Assembly: GCA_035265935.1 (NCBI GenBank)
Contig: DATFOC010000076.1
Span: 11,581-75,580 of the forward strand
DNA: 64,000 nucleotides
Direction of reading: 5' to 3'
DNA from: JACDAN01 sp035265935
GTDB lineage: Bacteria > Actinomycetota > Thermoleophilia > Gaiellales > Gaiellaceae
Shown here: piece after piece, positions 1 through 7,301 of the stretch
Layout of the letters: every line of letters starts with the position of its first letter
How positions within the stretch are numbered: position 1 is the stretch's first letter
The notes under the pieces: generated by a model
The model's input: the letters and a program-made list of their open reading frames with translations, nothing else
The model's database searches: none
What the model was told of the DNA's origin: nothing
Made by a program: the position numbers and the translations under genes

Positions 1-968
1 TCCAGCGTGGCGGGCTGGTCGACCTGCACGCGGGCACCGCGGGGAAGCGTCGGGTGGAACGTCGCCATCCCCCAGTGGTAGCCGCGGCCTGGCGCCTCCT
101 TGGCGCGGGCGAGCGGTGAGCCGACCATGACGGCGTCGGCGCCGCAGGCGATCGCCTTCGCGATGTCGCCACCGGTTCGCATCCCGCCATCGGCGATCAC
201 GTTCACGTAGTTGCCGGTCTCGAGCAGATGCTGGACACGTGCCGCGCTGGCGTCCGAGATCGCCGTCGCCTGTGGAACACCGACGCCGAGCACGCCGCGT
301 GTCGTGCACGCCGCTCCCGGCCCGACGCCGACGAGCACCGCTTCGGCGCCCGTCCTCATCAGGTGCAGCGCCGTCTGGTACGAGGCGCAGCCGCCGACGA
401 TCACCGGAATCGGGATCTCCGCGATGAACTCCTTCAGGTTCAGGGCGGCCCCGTTGGACGAGACGTGCTCGGCCGAGACGACCGTTCCCTGGATGACGAG
501 GACGTCGAGCCCGGCGGCAAGCGCGATCTCGTAGTGGTCGCGGACCCGCTGAGGCGTCAGCGAGCCGGCGACGAGGACGCCTCTCGACTTGATCTCCTCG
601 ATCCGCCGCGCGATCAGCCGGGGCTCGACCGGCTGCTCGTAGATCTTCTGCATCATCGCCGTTGCCTTCTCCTTGGGCGCCTTGGCGATCTTGGTCAGCT
701 GGATGTCCGCGTCGTCGTAGCGGCTGAAGATCCCCTCGAGGTTGAGGACGCCCAGGCCTCCGAGCTCCCCGAGCTTGATCGCGATCTCCGGCGACACCAC
801 CCCGTCCATCGCGGAGCCGAGCAGCGGCAGCTCCAGCAGGTGCGGGCCGAGCTTCCAGCCGATGTCGACGTCCTGTGGGTCTCGCGTCCGTCGGCTCGGC
901 ACGATCGCGATGTCGTCGAAGCCGTAGGCCTGACGCGCCTTCTTCCCTCGCCCGATCTCAATCTCCAT
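1..968 (-). CDS. guaB3: GuaB3-type IMP dehydrogenase-related protein (C-terminus beyond left edge)
   Basis: A TIM-barrel protein of the IMP dehydrogenase/GMP reductase family, of the shorter GuaB3 type widespread in actinobacteria. About 322 residues are visible from the ATG at 968. The start carries a strong ribosome binding site, TAGGAGGAG, six bases upstream. The protein opens directly into the barrel (AYGFDDIAIVPSRR) with no CBS pair visible. The active-site loop GPGAACTTRG lies near residue 220 and keeps the nucleophilic cysteine; the conserved GGMRTGGDIAKA segment follows. In GuaB enzymes this cysteine attacks IMP in guanine nucleotide synthesis. GuaB3 proteins resemble them, but their exact reaction is less certain. 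The gene is preceded by a GC-rich hairpin. Confidence 0.9.
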   Translation of the reverse strand, partial: MEIEIGRGKKARQAYGFDDIAIVPSRRTRDPQDVDIGWKLGPHLLELPLLGSAMDGVVSPEIAIKLGELGGLGVLNLEGIFSRYDDADIQLTKIAKAPKEKATAMMQKIYEQPVEPRLIARRIEEIKSRGVLVAGSLTPQRVRDHYEIALAAGLDVLVIQGTVVSAEHVSSNGAALNLKEFIAEIPIPVIVGGCASYQTALHLMRTGAEAVLVGVGPGAACTTRGVLGVGVPQATAISDASAARVQHLLETGNYVNVIADGGMRTGGDIAKAIACGADAVMVGSPLARAKEAPGRGYHWGMATFHPTLPRGARVQVDQPATL

Positions 969-990
969 GGGCTCCTCCTAGAAGCACAAA

Positions 991-1020
991 GGCCCAGGCT
1001 CCTCGCGGTTGGCCTGGGCC
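991..1020 (-). promoter_or_regulatory. GC-rich hairpin in the guaB3 leader
   Basis: A perfect 9-bp inverted repeat, GGCCCAGGC (991-999) and GCCTGGGCC (1012-1020), with a 12-base loop, lies 22 bases before the guaB3 start. On the minus strand it is followed by TTTGTGCTTC, a weak T-rich tail. It could be an attenuator or the terminator of something upstream. I see no leader peptide and recognise no known riboswitch. The rest of 1021-1260 shows no gene or clear signal. Confidence 0.45.
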
Positions 1021-1260
1021 GAAAGACCTCGCTGTGTCAATCCCTTTCAATCGAGAATCGATCGTAACAGCGGGCCTTGACGGCATCGGGAGGGCTTGGT
1101 GGAACGTCGCTCGTCGCAGGCGTGCGATGCTCGTTCCGAGGCAAGGACGCAGGGAGCGTTCGTATCGATGAGATACGGGCGCGAACTGAGGACGCAGACC
1201 TCGGGGCGAAGCAGCGCGGCGGCCCTGCGGCACAGTCGTCGTTTCGCCAAGCCCTCCTTA

Positions 1261-2286
1261 TCAGCGGTTCCAATGGGGGTAGGCGACTGCACCGGTGATC
1301 AGCTCGCGCGCCCGGAGGGCTGCGACCGAGTAAATGCGGATCGTGCACGGCAACTCGGCGCGGCAGGCCGCGCCGACGACGTTGCGCCCGTCCCGAGACG
1401 GATGGTCGGCGTACATGGGCTGCTCTCGCCGCGTCCGGCGGTCGAGGTCCACAGCATGGGCTCGACCCGAGTGCCTGTTCACGAGTGCGAGCTCCGCGCC
1501 CCACTCCGTGGGAATCGTCGCGAGGAGGAGCGGCGAGCGGGAGACCCAGGCGAATGGTCTGACGCCGTATCGACCGAGCTCGGCGAACCGATTCGGAAGC
1601 GTCCGCATTACGGGCGCCCGCTGCCCTCCTTTGGTCCCCATCTGCCAGATCCGCGGCTTGAAGCAACCGGTGCCCACCGGCCGGTAGGCGAAGACGATCG
1701 AGTCTGTCCCCCAGACTGGGTGGCTGCTCCGACCACCCGTGGTCAAGCGACGTTTCGAGCTCCCGTCGATCTGGGCGCTGTAGATGTCGAACCCGCACTC
1801 GCCGGAGGGCGGCCGAGGGAGGTAGACGTCGTACGCGAGCGTGGCTCCGTCCGGCGAGATGCTCCACGTGGTCACCTCACGCCCCTCGATCATGTCGACG
1901 CTTCGATCCTCCAGGTCGATGTTGACGAATGCCTTTCGTTGAAAGGCCAGCAGATGGCCGGAGTCGGGTAGCCATCCCGCCGGCTTCGCCCAAGCGATGA
2001 AGCGCTCGCCGCGGCCGTTGGGGTCGACCGTGTAGATCCCGCCCCGCCGCGAGATCGCGATCGTCCGGCCGTCGGGCGAGACCAGCCCGTAGTGCCCGAG
2101 CGCCAGTCGTCTCATTCGGGTGCCGTTGACGTCGCCGATCCAGACCGCCTTCTGTGGCTTTCCGACGGCCTTCGTGTAGACGAGGTGCTTGGAGGACAGC
2201 GCGGCAGTCGGTGCAGTGTCGTCACCGATCCCGCAGGCGGAGCAGAGAAGGGCGGCCGCCGCGATGAGCGCCGCCCGCGTCATCAC
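1261..2286 (-). CDS. TolB-like beta-propeller lipoprotein
   Basis: A 341-residue secreted protein with a short N-terminal hydrophobic stretch ending in LLCSAC, so Cys18 is the likely lipidated residue. The rest consists of PD40/TolB-type blades, with recurring SPDG motifs (SPDGRTIAIS near residue 70, SPDGATLAYD near 150) and a WLPDSG variant. Such propellers usually act as extracytoplasmic scaffolds or sensors; no catalytic motif is visible. Its start codon overlaps the stop of the upstream pfkB-family gene (ATGA at 2283-2286), so the two are probably translated together. The link between a sugar kinase and this lipoprotein is unexplained. Confidence 0.75.
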   Translation of the reverse strand: MMTRAALIAAAALLCSACGIGDDTAPTAALSSKHLVYTKAVGKPQKAVWIGDVNGTRMRRLALGHYGLVSPDGRTIAISRRGGIYTVDPNGRGERFIAWAKPAGWLPDSGHLLAFQRKAFVNIDLEDRSVDMIEGREVTTWSISPDGATLAYDVYLPRPPSGECGFDIYSAQIDGSSKRRLTTGGRSSHPVWGTDSIVFAYRPVGTGCFKPRIWQMGTKGGQRAPVMRTLPNRFAELGRYGVRPFAWVSRSPLLLATIPTEWGAELALVNRHSGRAHAVDLDRRTRREQPMYADHPSRDGRNVVGAACRAELPCTIRIYSVAALRARELITGAVAYPHWNR

Positions 2287-3242
2287 AACTCCGAGGGAAC
2301 GGGCTCGAGCTTCTCGATCTTCACGCCTTCGGCGAGTCGCGTCAGCTCGCGCGGCTCGAACCGGCCGGCGCCGACCTCCTGGACCGCAGCGGCTCCGGCC
2401 GCGACCGCCCGCTGGAGTGCCTCCTCGGGAGCGAGGTCGTCGAGCCGCGCGGCCATGTAGCCGGCCAGGAGCACGTCGCCCGACCCGGCCGGCGAGACCG
2501 TCGCGACCTCGGGCACCGCGGCGTGGAACCGCTCGACCTCGCGCTCCGCCCGGAGCAGCGCGTAGCAGCCCGAGCTGAGCGTGATCAGGACGTTCCTGGC
2601 GCCCAGGTCGGAGATGTGGTCGAGCGCCTGGACGAAGTCCTGCGGGTCGTGGAACTCCTGCCCGACGAGCCCTTCGGCCTCCCGCTCGTTCGGCGTGACG
2701 AGGAACGGCTCCGCCTCCGTTCCGAGCCGGAGCGGTTGTCCCTCCGCGTCGAGAATCGCCCGGATCCCGCGCCGCTCCAGCTCGCGAATCGCCTCCGCGT
2801 AGAAGCCCTCTTCCACACCGCGCGGCAGCGTGCCTGCGAAGACGACCGCGTCAGCGCCGCGCGAGAGGTAGCGGACCTTCTCCAACAGGAGCTCGAGCTC
2901 TTCCGGCGTCACGTGCGGCCCCCACTCGTTGATCTCCGTGTACGTGCCGCCGGTCGGGTCGACGACGGCCGTGGAGGTTCGCGACTCCTCGCCGATTCGC
3001 ACGAAGTCGTTGAGGATCCCCTCGCGGGTGAGCTCGCTGACGACCCGCGCGCCGGTGCGGCCGCCTGCCAGCCCGGTGGCAACGACTGGGACGTCCATCC
3101 GTTTCAGCGCGCGGGCGATGTTGACTCCCTTGCCGCCGGCGAGCGTCAGGCCGGCGCTCGCTCGGTGGCGCTGGCCGGGCTGAAAGTTGGGGACCGTCAC
3201 CGTGCGGTCGAGGGCCGCGTTCATGGTCACCGTCACGATCAT
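2283..3242 (-). CDS. PfkB-family hexose kinase, 1-phosphofructokinase type
   Basis: A 319-residue ribokinase-fold enzyme. The N-terminus (VTMNAALDRTVTVP) and the first PfkB signature GGKGVNIARAL (from residue 36) are typical of the 1-phosphofructokinase / tagatose-6-phosphate kinase subgroup. The C-terminal signature SPAGSGDVLLAGY near residue 250 contains the catalytic Asp of GSGD. It should phosphorylate a sugar phosphate with ATP in the cytoplasm. There is no fructose PTS gene beside it, so the substrate (fructose-1-phosphate, fructose-6-phosphate or tagatose-6-phosphate) is undecided. A GGAGGGTC site precedes the ATG. It overlaps the downstream lipoprotein gene by four bases. Confidence 0.85.
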   Translation of the reverse strand: MIVTVTMNAALDRTVTVPNFQPGQRHRASAGLTLAGGKGVNIARALKRMDVPVVATGLAGGRTGARVVSELTREGILNDFVRIGEESRTSTAVVDPTGGTYTEINEWGPHVTPEELELLLEKVRYLSRGADAVVFAGTLPRGVEEGFYAEAIRELERRGIRAILDAEGQPLRLGTEAEPFLVTPNEREAEGLVGQEFHDPQDFVQALDHISDLGARNVLITLSSGCYALLRAEREVERFHAAVPEVATVSPAGSGDVLLAGYMAARLDDLAPEEALQRAVAAGAAAVQEVGAGRFEPRELTRLAEGVKIEKLEPVPSEL

Positions 3243-3402
3243 GTGACCCTCCCGGTGACGTTGCCGCGTTCCTGGCGTGCGAAAAACGCCTCAGGCCTGC
3301 CAGGAAGGGCGCGTGCATATCCAAGGGATATGTGCGCGACCGAGGGGCGCGCGTGAGGTGATTTTGCAGCCGCCAGGGACACGGAGGGCGTTGCCGGGAT
3401 GG

Positions 3403-4521
3403 TCACCTAAACCAGCCTCCAATGTGATCCAGTGTGCGACCCGCATACCAGCCGGTGCGGTCGAAGAAGCCAGGGTCGTCGCGCGCCTCGGCCGCGATGA
3501 GCGGCGTCCGTCCGAGGAGACGCTTGCGGTCGTAGAAGCGGACCTCGCCGACGACTTGTCCCTCGCGGACGGGAAGGTCGAGCCGGGACGGCAGGACGAC
3601 GCGCTCCACCAGCGGCCGCCCGATCCGGACCGGTCTCCGCATCGGCCGCGCGGCGACGACGGAAACCGGCTCCGAGCCCCACTCCGCGGGGATCCGGCCA
3701 TAGACACGGTCCGCCGACGCGAGCGGCACGAACGCGTACCGCGACATGCCCCAGGCGAGCAGCTCCTCGAGGTCCGCGTTGCGGACGGCGCGCGACGGGC
3801 TTCCGAGAATCGTCGCGTAGATCGTCACGTGGTTGCCGCGGGCTGCCGCGACCTGATTCCACCCGGCGCCGGAGGTGTGGCCGGTCTTGACGCCGAAGGT
3901 GCCCGGGAACTCGCCCAGGAGGTCGTTCCAGGTGTGGAGCGTCCGGCCGCCGGAGATCGAAGCCGACTCCTGGCGCACCAGCTGACGGATTATCGGCTCG
4001 CGCATGGCGGCCATCGCGAGCTTCGTGACGTCCCGAGCGCTCGAGTAGTGGCCCTGCGCGTCGAGCCCATCCGGCCGGACGAAGCGCGTGTCGGGAAGCC
4101 CGATGCTGCCGGCCGTGTTGTTCATCAGCGTCGGGAACGGCTCCCCGACCCGACCCCCGACGAACTCTCCTAGCGCAACGGCCGAGTCGTTCGCGCTCTG
4201 AATCAGCGCGGCCGCCATCAGCTCGCGGACGCGGATCCGCTCCCCGGCGCGCAGACGGATCGTCGACCCGGTCACGCCGACGGCGTCTGGATCGACAGTC
4301 ACCAGCTCGTTCGGCCTCGCGTGGGCCACGGTAAGCAAGGCGGTCATCAGCTTCGTGATGCTCGCGATCGGCAGCCGATCGTGAGCCCGGCGGGCAAGCA
4401 GCACCTCGCCCGTCTGCGCCTCCTGCACGAGGTAGGCGCGAGCGTCGACCTCAGGAGTCGCCGCGGACGCGGCTGAGGTCGAACAGGCAAGGACAGCGAC
4501 AAGGACCGCCAGTCGCTTCAC
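3403..4521 (-). CDS. D-alanyl-D-alanine carboxypeptidase (penicillin-binding protein 5 family, S11)
   Basis: A 372-residue secreted serine peptidase that trims the terminal D-Ala from peptidoglycan stem peptides. It has a signal peptide (residues 1-20, ending SAASAA). All three penicillin-binding motifs are in order: SITK at 54-57 (nucleophile Ser54), SAN at 109-111 and KTG at 212-214. A C-terminal beta domain follows, and the end GGWFR does not look like a membrane anchor. The GTG start at 4521 lies six bases after a TAACCT box that overlaps the stop of the LysM gene upstream, suggesting its own leaderless transcript as well as read-through from pyrF. Confidence 0.92.
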   Translation of the reverse strand: MKRLAVLVAVLACSTSAASAATPEVDARAYLVQEAQTGEVLLARRAHDRLPIASITKLMTALLTVAHARPNELVTVDPDAVGVTGSTIRLRAGERIRVRELMAAALIQSANDSAVALGEFVGGRVGEPFPTLMNNTAGSIGLPDTRFVRPDGLDAQGHYSSARDVTKLAMAAMREPIIRQLVRQESASISGGRTLHTWNDLLGEFPGTFGVKTGHTSGAGWNQVAAARGNHVTIYATILGSPSRAVRNADLEELLAWGMSRYAFVPLASADRVYGRIPAEWGSEPVSVVAARPMRRPVRIGRPLVERVVLPSRLDLPVREGQVVGEVRFYDRKRLLGRTPLIAAEARDDPGFFDRTGWYAGRTLDHIGGWFR

Positions 4522-4527
4522 GGGCCT

Positions 4528-4533
4528 AGGTTA
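4528..4533 (-). promoter_or_regulatory. Candidate leaderless -10 box of the S11 carboxypeptidase gene
   Basis: TAACCT on the minus strand, six bases before the GTG start at 4521. It overlaps the TAA stop of the LysM gene. No clear -35 is visible. Confidence 0.4.
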
Positions 4534-4854
4534 GTCGACGCGGATCGGCATGCCGACCGTGAGAGCCGTAGGGTCGACCCCTGGATTCAGCTCCATCAGG
4601 CGGTCGACCGTCGTGCCGAACTTCTCCGCGATCGAGGCAAGCGTGTCGCCGCTACGGACTGCATACGTCGAGGCGGGGGCGAGCTTGACGCCCGCCTTCT
4701 TCGGCGCCTCCTCGACCTGCTGAGCCGTCACCGTCGGCTGCGCCGCCTCACCTCCATGGAGCGCCGGCCGTGCGAGCAGCACGACCATCGTCACTGCCGC
4801 CAGCGCCAGGGCCGGAAAGCCGTAGCGGACGAACCACCAGGGGATCGTCACCAT
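4531..4854 (-). CDS. Membrane-anchored LysM protein
   Basis: A 107-residue protein with one N-terminal membrane segment (about residues 9-28) and a C-terminal LysM domain (about 63-106: YAVRSGDTLASIAEKF then LMELNPGVD and LTVGMPIRV). LysM binds N-acetylglucosamine chains in peptidoglycan, so the protein probably tethers to the wall from the membrane. There is no catalytic domain. It overlaps pyrF upstream by seven bases and ends nine bases before the D,D-carboxypeptidase, which suggests a cell-wall pair co-transcribed behind pyrF. Confidence 0.85.
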   Translation of the reverse strand: MVTIPWWFVRYGFPALALAAVTMVVLLARPALHGGEAAQPTVTAQQVEEAPKKAGVKLAPASTYAVRSGDTLASIAEKFGTTVDRLMELNPGVDPTALTVGMPIRVD

Positions 4855-5756
4855 CCCGCAACCGCCCAGACCTCGCTGCGCAGGCGAGCGGCCTCGGCTG
4901 CGGCGGCAGACCGCCAGTCGTCCTCACCCTGGCGATAGGCGTAGATGACCGAACGCGCCGCTGCGACGAGCGCGCTGGCCGGTCCGCTCGTGAACGCTCT
5001 GGCCACGTCTCCGGGTTTCGCTCCCTGGGCGCCGAGACCTGGCAGCAACAACACGGATTGCGGCAGCAGCCTCCGCGCCTCGGCAACCGCGCGCGGGTGG
5101 GTCGCGCCGATGACGGCTCCGACGCTCGACAGGCCTCGCTCGCCGACGACGTCCGCTCCCCACTCGGCGACCTGCGAAGCCACGTGCTGCCAGAGCGACC
5201 GGCCGTCGGAGAGGACGAGGTCCTGGATCTCCCCGCCGCCTGCGTTCGAGGTCCTGACGACGCAGAAGATCCCGCAGCCGTGCCGGCGGCAGGCTGCCAG
5301 GTACGGATCGACCGAGTCCCGCCCCAGGTAGGGGTTCACCGTCAGCGCGTCCGCGACCGGCTCGGCGCCCTCACCACGGGGCTCCAGGTACGCCGCCGCG
5401 TAGGCGCGCGCGGTCGAGCCGATGTCGCCTCGCTTCCCGTCGGCGAGCACCAGGAGCCCGGCCGCCCGCGCGTAGTCGCAGACCTCCTCGAAGGCGGCAA
5501 GCCCCGGCGCGCCGAGCGCCTCGAAGAAGGCCAGTTGCGGTTTGACGCCGACCACGTAGGCCGCGACCGCATCGATGATCCCGCGGCAGAAGCGCGCCGA
5601 TGCCTCGGCCGGCGGTTCGCCCCGGAGCTCCACCGGAAGGAGCTCGGGCCTCGGGTCGAGACCGACGAGCACCTGGGACTGCTTGCGGTCGACGGCGTCC
5701 GCGATGCGGTCGCCGAAGGTCGCCCCACGCACGTTCACGGCCTCCACCTCGGACAC
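4848..5756 (-). CDS. pyrF: Orotidine 5'-phosphate decarboxylase, type 2
   Basis: Last step of UMP synthesis: OMP to UMP plus CO2, in the cytoplasm. At 302 residues it matches the longer type-2 PyrF found in actinobacteria. The catalytic Asp/Lys cluster is visible in LADGKRGDIGST (Lys108 in the DGKRGD motif), and VGLDPRPELLP near residue 31 is the usual N-terminal phosphate-site strand. The GTG start at 5756 sits six bases after TACGCT, a likely -10 box. It overlaps the LysM gene by seven bases. pyrE lies 1 kb upstream, separated by hupB. Confidence 0.93.
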   Translation of the reverse strand: MSEVEAVNVRGATFGDRIADAVDRKQSQVLVGLDPRPELLPVELRGEPPAEASARFCRGIIDAVAAYVVGVKPQLAFFEALGAPGLAAFEEVCDYARAAGLLVLADGKRGDIGSTARAYAAAYLEPRGEGAEPVADALTVNPYLGRDSVDPYLAACRRHGCGIFCVVRTSNAGGGEIQDLVLSDGRSLWQHVASQVAEWGADVVGERGLSSVGAVIGATHPRAVAEARRLLPQSVLLLPGLGAQGAKPGDVARAFTSGPASALVAAARSVIYAYRQGEDDWRSAAAAEAARLRSEVWAVAGW

Positions 5757-5762
5757 GGACTG

Positions 5763-5768
5763 AGCGTA
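5763..5768 (-). promoter_or_regulatory. Candidate leaderless -10 box of pyrF
   Basis: TACGCT on the minus strand, six bases before the GTG at 5756. It matches the TANNNT pattern that recurs before starts in this window. Confidence 0.4.
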
Positions 5769-5786
5769 CTGGCGGCCCCAGACATG

Positions 5787-5812
5787 GAACGGGGGCCTTC
5801 CGGCCCCCGTTC
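5787..5812 (-). terminator. Strong stem-loop terminator after hupB
   Basis: A perfect 11-bp stem, GAACGGGGGCC (5787-5797) with GGCCCCCGTTC (5802-5812), around a 4-base loop. It lies 20 bases past the hupB stop and before pyrF. There is no T-run on the minus strand, as is common for high-GC actinobacterial terminators. Confidence 0.75.
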
Positions 5813-5832
5813 GAACTTCCGCCCCGGGGGTG

Positions 5833-6117
5833 CTACATCGAGCTCTTGACGGCGCTCTTCAGCTGGCTCCCCGCCGAGAACTTGGGCACCTTCGATGCGG
5901 GGATGTGCACGCGCTCGCTGGGGTTGCGGGGGTTCACGCCCTGCCGGGCCGCGCGATTCTGCACTGAGAACTTTCCGAATCCGGTGAAGGCAACTTCCTC
6001 GCCGTTTCGGAGGGCGTCGGTGATCGACTCCAGGAACGCGTCGACTGCCTCACCGGCTTCGCGCTTGCCGATGTTGGCCTTCTGCGAGACGCGATCCACG
6101 AATTCCTGCTTGGTCAC
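5833..6117 (-). CDS. hupB: HU-family nucleoid protein
   Basis: A 94-residue DNA-binding protein of the HU/IHF family. It starts MTKQEFVDRVSQKANI, has the conserved core GFGKFSVQNRAARQG, and the DNA-binding arm NPRNPSERVHIPASKVPKF. It lacks the long lysine/alanine-rich tail seen in mycobacterial HupB. It bends and compacts DNA as a dimer. The GTG start at 6117 has a GGAGGAG site eight bases upstream, so unlike many neighbours it has a proper leader of about 40 bases. It is monocistronic, with its own promoter (6166-6194) and terminator (5787-5812). Confidence 0.95.
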   Translation of the reverse strand: MTKQEFVDRVSQKANIGKREAGEAVDAFLESITDALRNGEEVAFTGFGKFSVQNRAARQGVNPRNPSERVHIPASKVPKFSAGSQLKSAVKSSM

Positions 6118-6165
6118 GAAAGACTCTCCTCCCTGACGTCAATGCCAGTACCAATGCCTCTAAGG

Positions 6166-6194
6166 ACCCTAACAGCGATCCCGATTCCGCTCAA
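6166..6194 (-). promoter_or_regulatory. hupB promoter
   Basis: On the minus strand, -35 TTGAGC (6194-6189), a 17-base spacer and -10 TAGGGT (6171-6166). This is the best canonical promoter in the window. It would start transcription near 6159, leaving a leader that contains GGAGGAG. Confidence 0.65.
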
Positions 6195-6222
6195 CCATGC
6201 GGTTTGCGGCGGTTTTCTCGCT

Positions 6223-6747
6223 TTAGAGCAGCTCTCCTGCCCGAAAAAGGGCCCTCAGGCGCACCCCGACACGCGCGAGCTCGTCGGTTCCCCCCTCCTC
6301 CCGGTCGACCACACAGACCGTCGTGCGGCACTCCAGGCCGGCCTCGCGAAGCGCCTCGACGGCCGCGACTGCGGCGCCTCCAGAGGTCACGACATCCTCA
6401 ACGAGGCACACCCGCTCGCCAGTCTCGAAGGCGCCCTCGATGCGGTTGGAGGTGCCGTAGTCCTTCGCCTCCTTGCGCACGATCAAGAACGGCAGCCGCG
6501 AAGCGAGCGAGGAGGCGGCGGCGAGGGCAACGGCGCCGAGCTCGGGGCCTGCGAGCCTCACAGCGGCCGGTTCGTGCTCGCCGACGACCGTGGCGACTCG
6601 CGCGCCGATCGCCTCGAGGAGCTCCGGCCTCGTCTCGAAGCGGTACTTGTCGAAGTAGTGCGAGGAGCGGCGGCCGGAGCGGAGGACGAAGTCACCCTCG
6701 AGGAGGGCGTGCTCGCGGAGAGCCGACCGCAGCTCGTCATCGGTCAC
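6223..6747 (-). CDS. pyrE: Orotate phosphoribosyltransferase
   Basis: Converts orotate and PRPP to OMP, the step before PyrF. It is 174 residues, close to the family norm. The PRPP-binding motif is clear in VCLVEDVVTSGGAAVAAV near residues 110-127, and the N-terminal FVLRSGRRSSHYFDKYRF matches the substrate-binding start of PyrE. It overlaps the small membrane gene upstream by four bases (6744-6747). That gene in turn overlaps a Roadblock gene, so the three form one transcript. The downstream 106 bases belong to hupB control. Confidence 0.92.
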   Translation of the reverse strand: MTDDELRSALREHALLEGDFVLRSGRRSSHYFDKYRFETRPELLEAIGARVATVVGEHEPAAVRLAGPELGAVALAAASSLASRLPFLIVRKEAKDYGTSNRIEGAFETGERVCLVEDVVTSGGAAVAAVEALREAGLECRTTVCVVDREEGGTDELARVGVRLRALFRAGELL

Positions 6748-6932
6748 GCCAGGAGCTCGAGCAGCTCGCGGGCGTCGTCGAGGAGGTCGTCGGCCTCGAC
6801 TCCTCGCTCGAGCCGCAGCAGGGACGCATCGTCGTAGACCATGTCGACGTACTCCTTCGGGCGCATCGCTCGCCGCCAGAGCAGGATCCCGACCAGGATC
6901 GCGAGCGGGATCGTGACCCTACGAGGGAGCAT
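6744..6932 (-). CDS. Small single-pass membrane protein
   Basis: A 62-residue protein that I start at the ATG at 6932. It begins MLPRRVTIPLAILVGILLWR, a single membrane helix after two arginines, followed by a soluble acidic tail (KEYVDMVYDDASLLRLER, then DDLLDDARELLELLA). The reading frame stays open farther upstream, but only as antisense-like low-complexity sequence. The start overlaps the Roadblock gene by 14 bases and the stop overlaps pyrE by four. I recognise no family. An acidic C-terminal amphipathic helix on a membrane anchor could be a docking partner for the Roadblock protein; that is inference. Confidence 0.6.
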   Translation of the reverse strand: MLPRRVTIPLAILVGILLWRRAMRPKEYVDMVYDDASLLRLERGVEADDLLDDARELLELLA

Positions 6933-7281
6933 TTGCCTTTGCCTTCGTGCGGCGCCCGACCTTCCGCAGCGTCGTCCGCAGGTCGTGGAGCACGAGGCCG
7001 GCAACCGAGTCGCGGCCGGTGGCGGCGACGATCGCGGCGCTGCCCTCCCGCAGAGCGAACACGTTGCCGTCCGCGGTCACCGCCTCGAGCCTCGCGGCCG
7101 AGACGCCGGAGCGCAGCGCGTCGCCGTAGGCAAGCATTGCCGCCGCGATCTCGGCGGCCTTGGCCGCTTCCGCGTCCCCCACGGTTGCCGCCTTCGGTCG
7201 TCCTTCGGAGTCGAGGATCACCGCCGCGACGACGTCCTCGGAGACGTCGAGCAGCTCCACCAGGGCCTGATCGCCGGTCAC
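6919..7281 (-). CDS. Roadblock/LC7-domain protein
   Basis: A 120-residue protein with the profile of the Roadblock/LC7 fold: an N-terminal helix (GDQALVELLDVSEDVVAAV), the strand pair ILDSEGRPKAATVGD, a long central helix (AEAAKAAEIAAAMLAYGDAL) and C-terminal strands (NVFALREGSAAIVAAT). In bacteria such proteins often regulate small Ras-like GTPases or polarity systems. No GTPase is encoded nearby. It is first in a transcript with a small membrane protein and pyrE. The GTG start lies six bases after TATGTT, and only 20 bases separate it from the divergent YihY gene. Confidence 0.65.
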   Translation of the reverse strand: MTGDQALVELLDVSEDVVAAVILDSEGRPKAATVGDAEAAKAAEIAAAMLAYGDALRSGVSAARLEAVTADGNVFALREGSAAIVAATGRDSVAGLVLHDLRTTLRKVGRRTKAKANAPS

Positions 7282-7287
7282 GCCGGG

Positions 7288-7293
7288 AACATA
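7288..7293 (-). promoter_or_regulatory. Candidate leaderless -10 box of the Roadblock gene
   Basis: TATGTT on the minus strand, six bases before the GTG at 7281, inside the 20-base gap to the divergent yihY-type gene. Confidence 0.4.
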
Positions 7294-7301
7294 CTGCGAC
7301 G

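Noticed and set aside
1035..1040. TTGACA on the minus strand upstream of guaB3
   Set aside because: No -10 hexamer lies 16-18 bases downstream; that position falls in the CCAGGC hairpin arm.
228..1067. A 279-residue plus-strand open frame over guaB3
   Set aside because: It is antisense to a clear IMP dehydrogenase-family gene, is arginine/leucine-rich and has no domain; a high-GC shadow.
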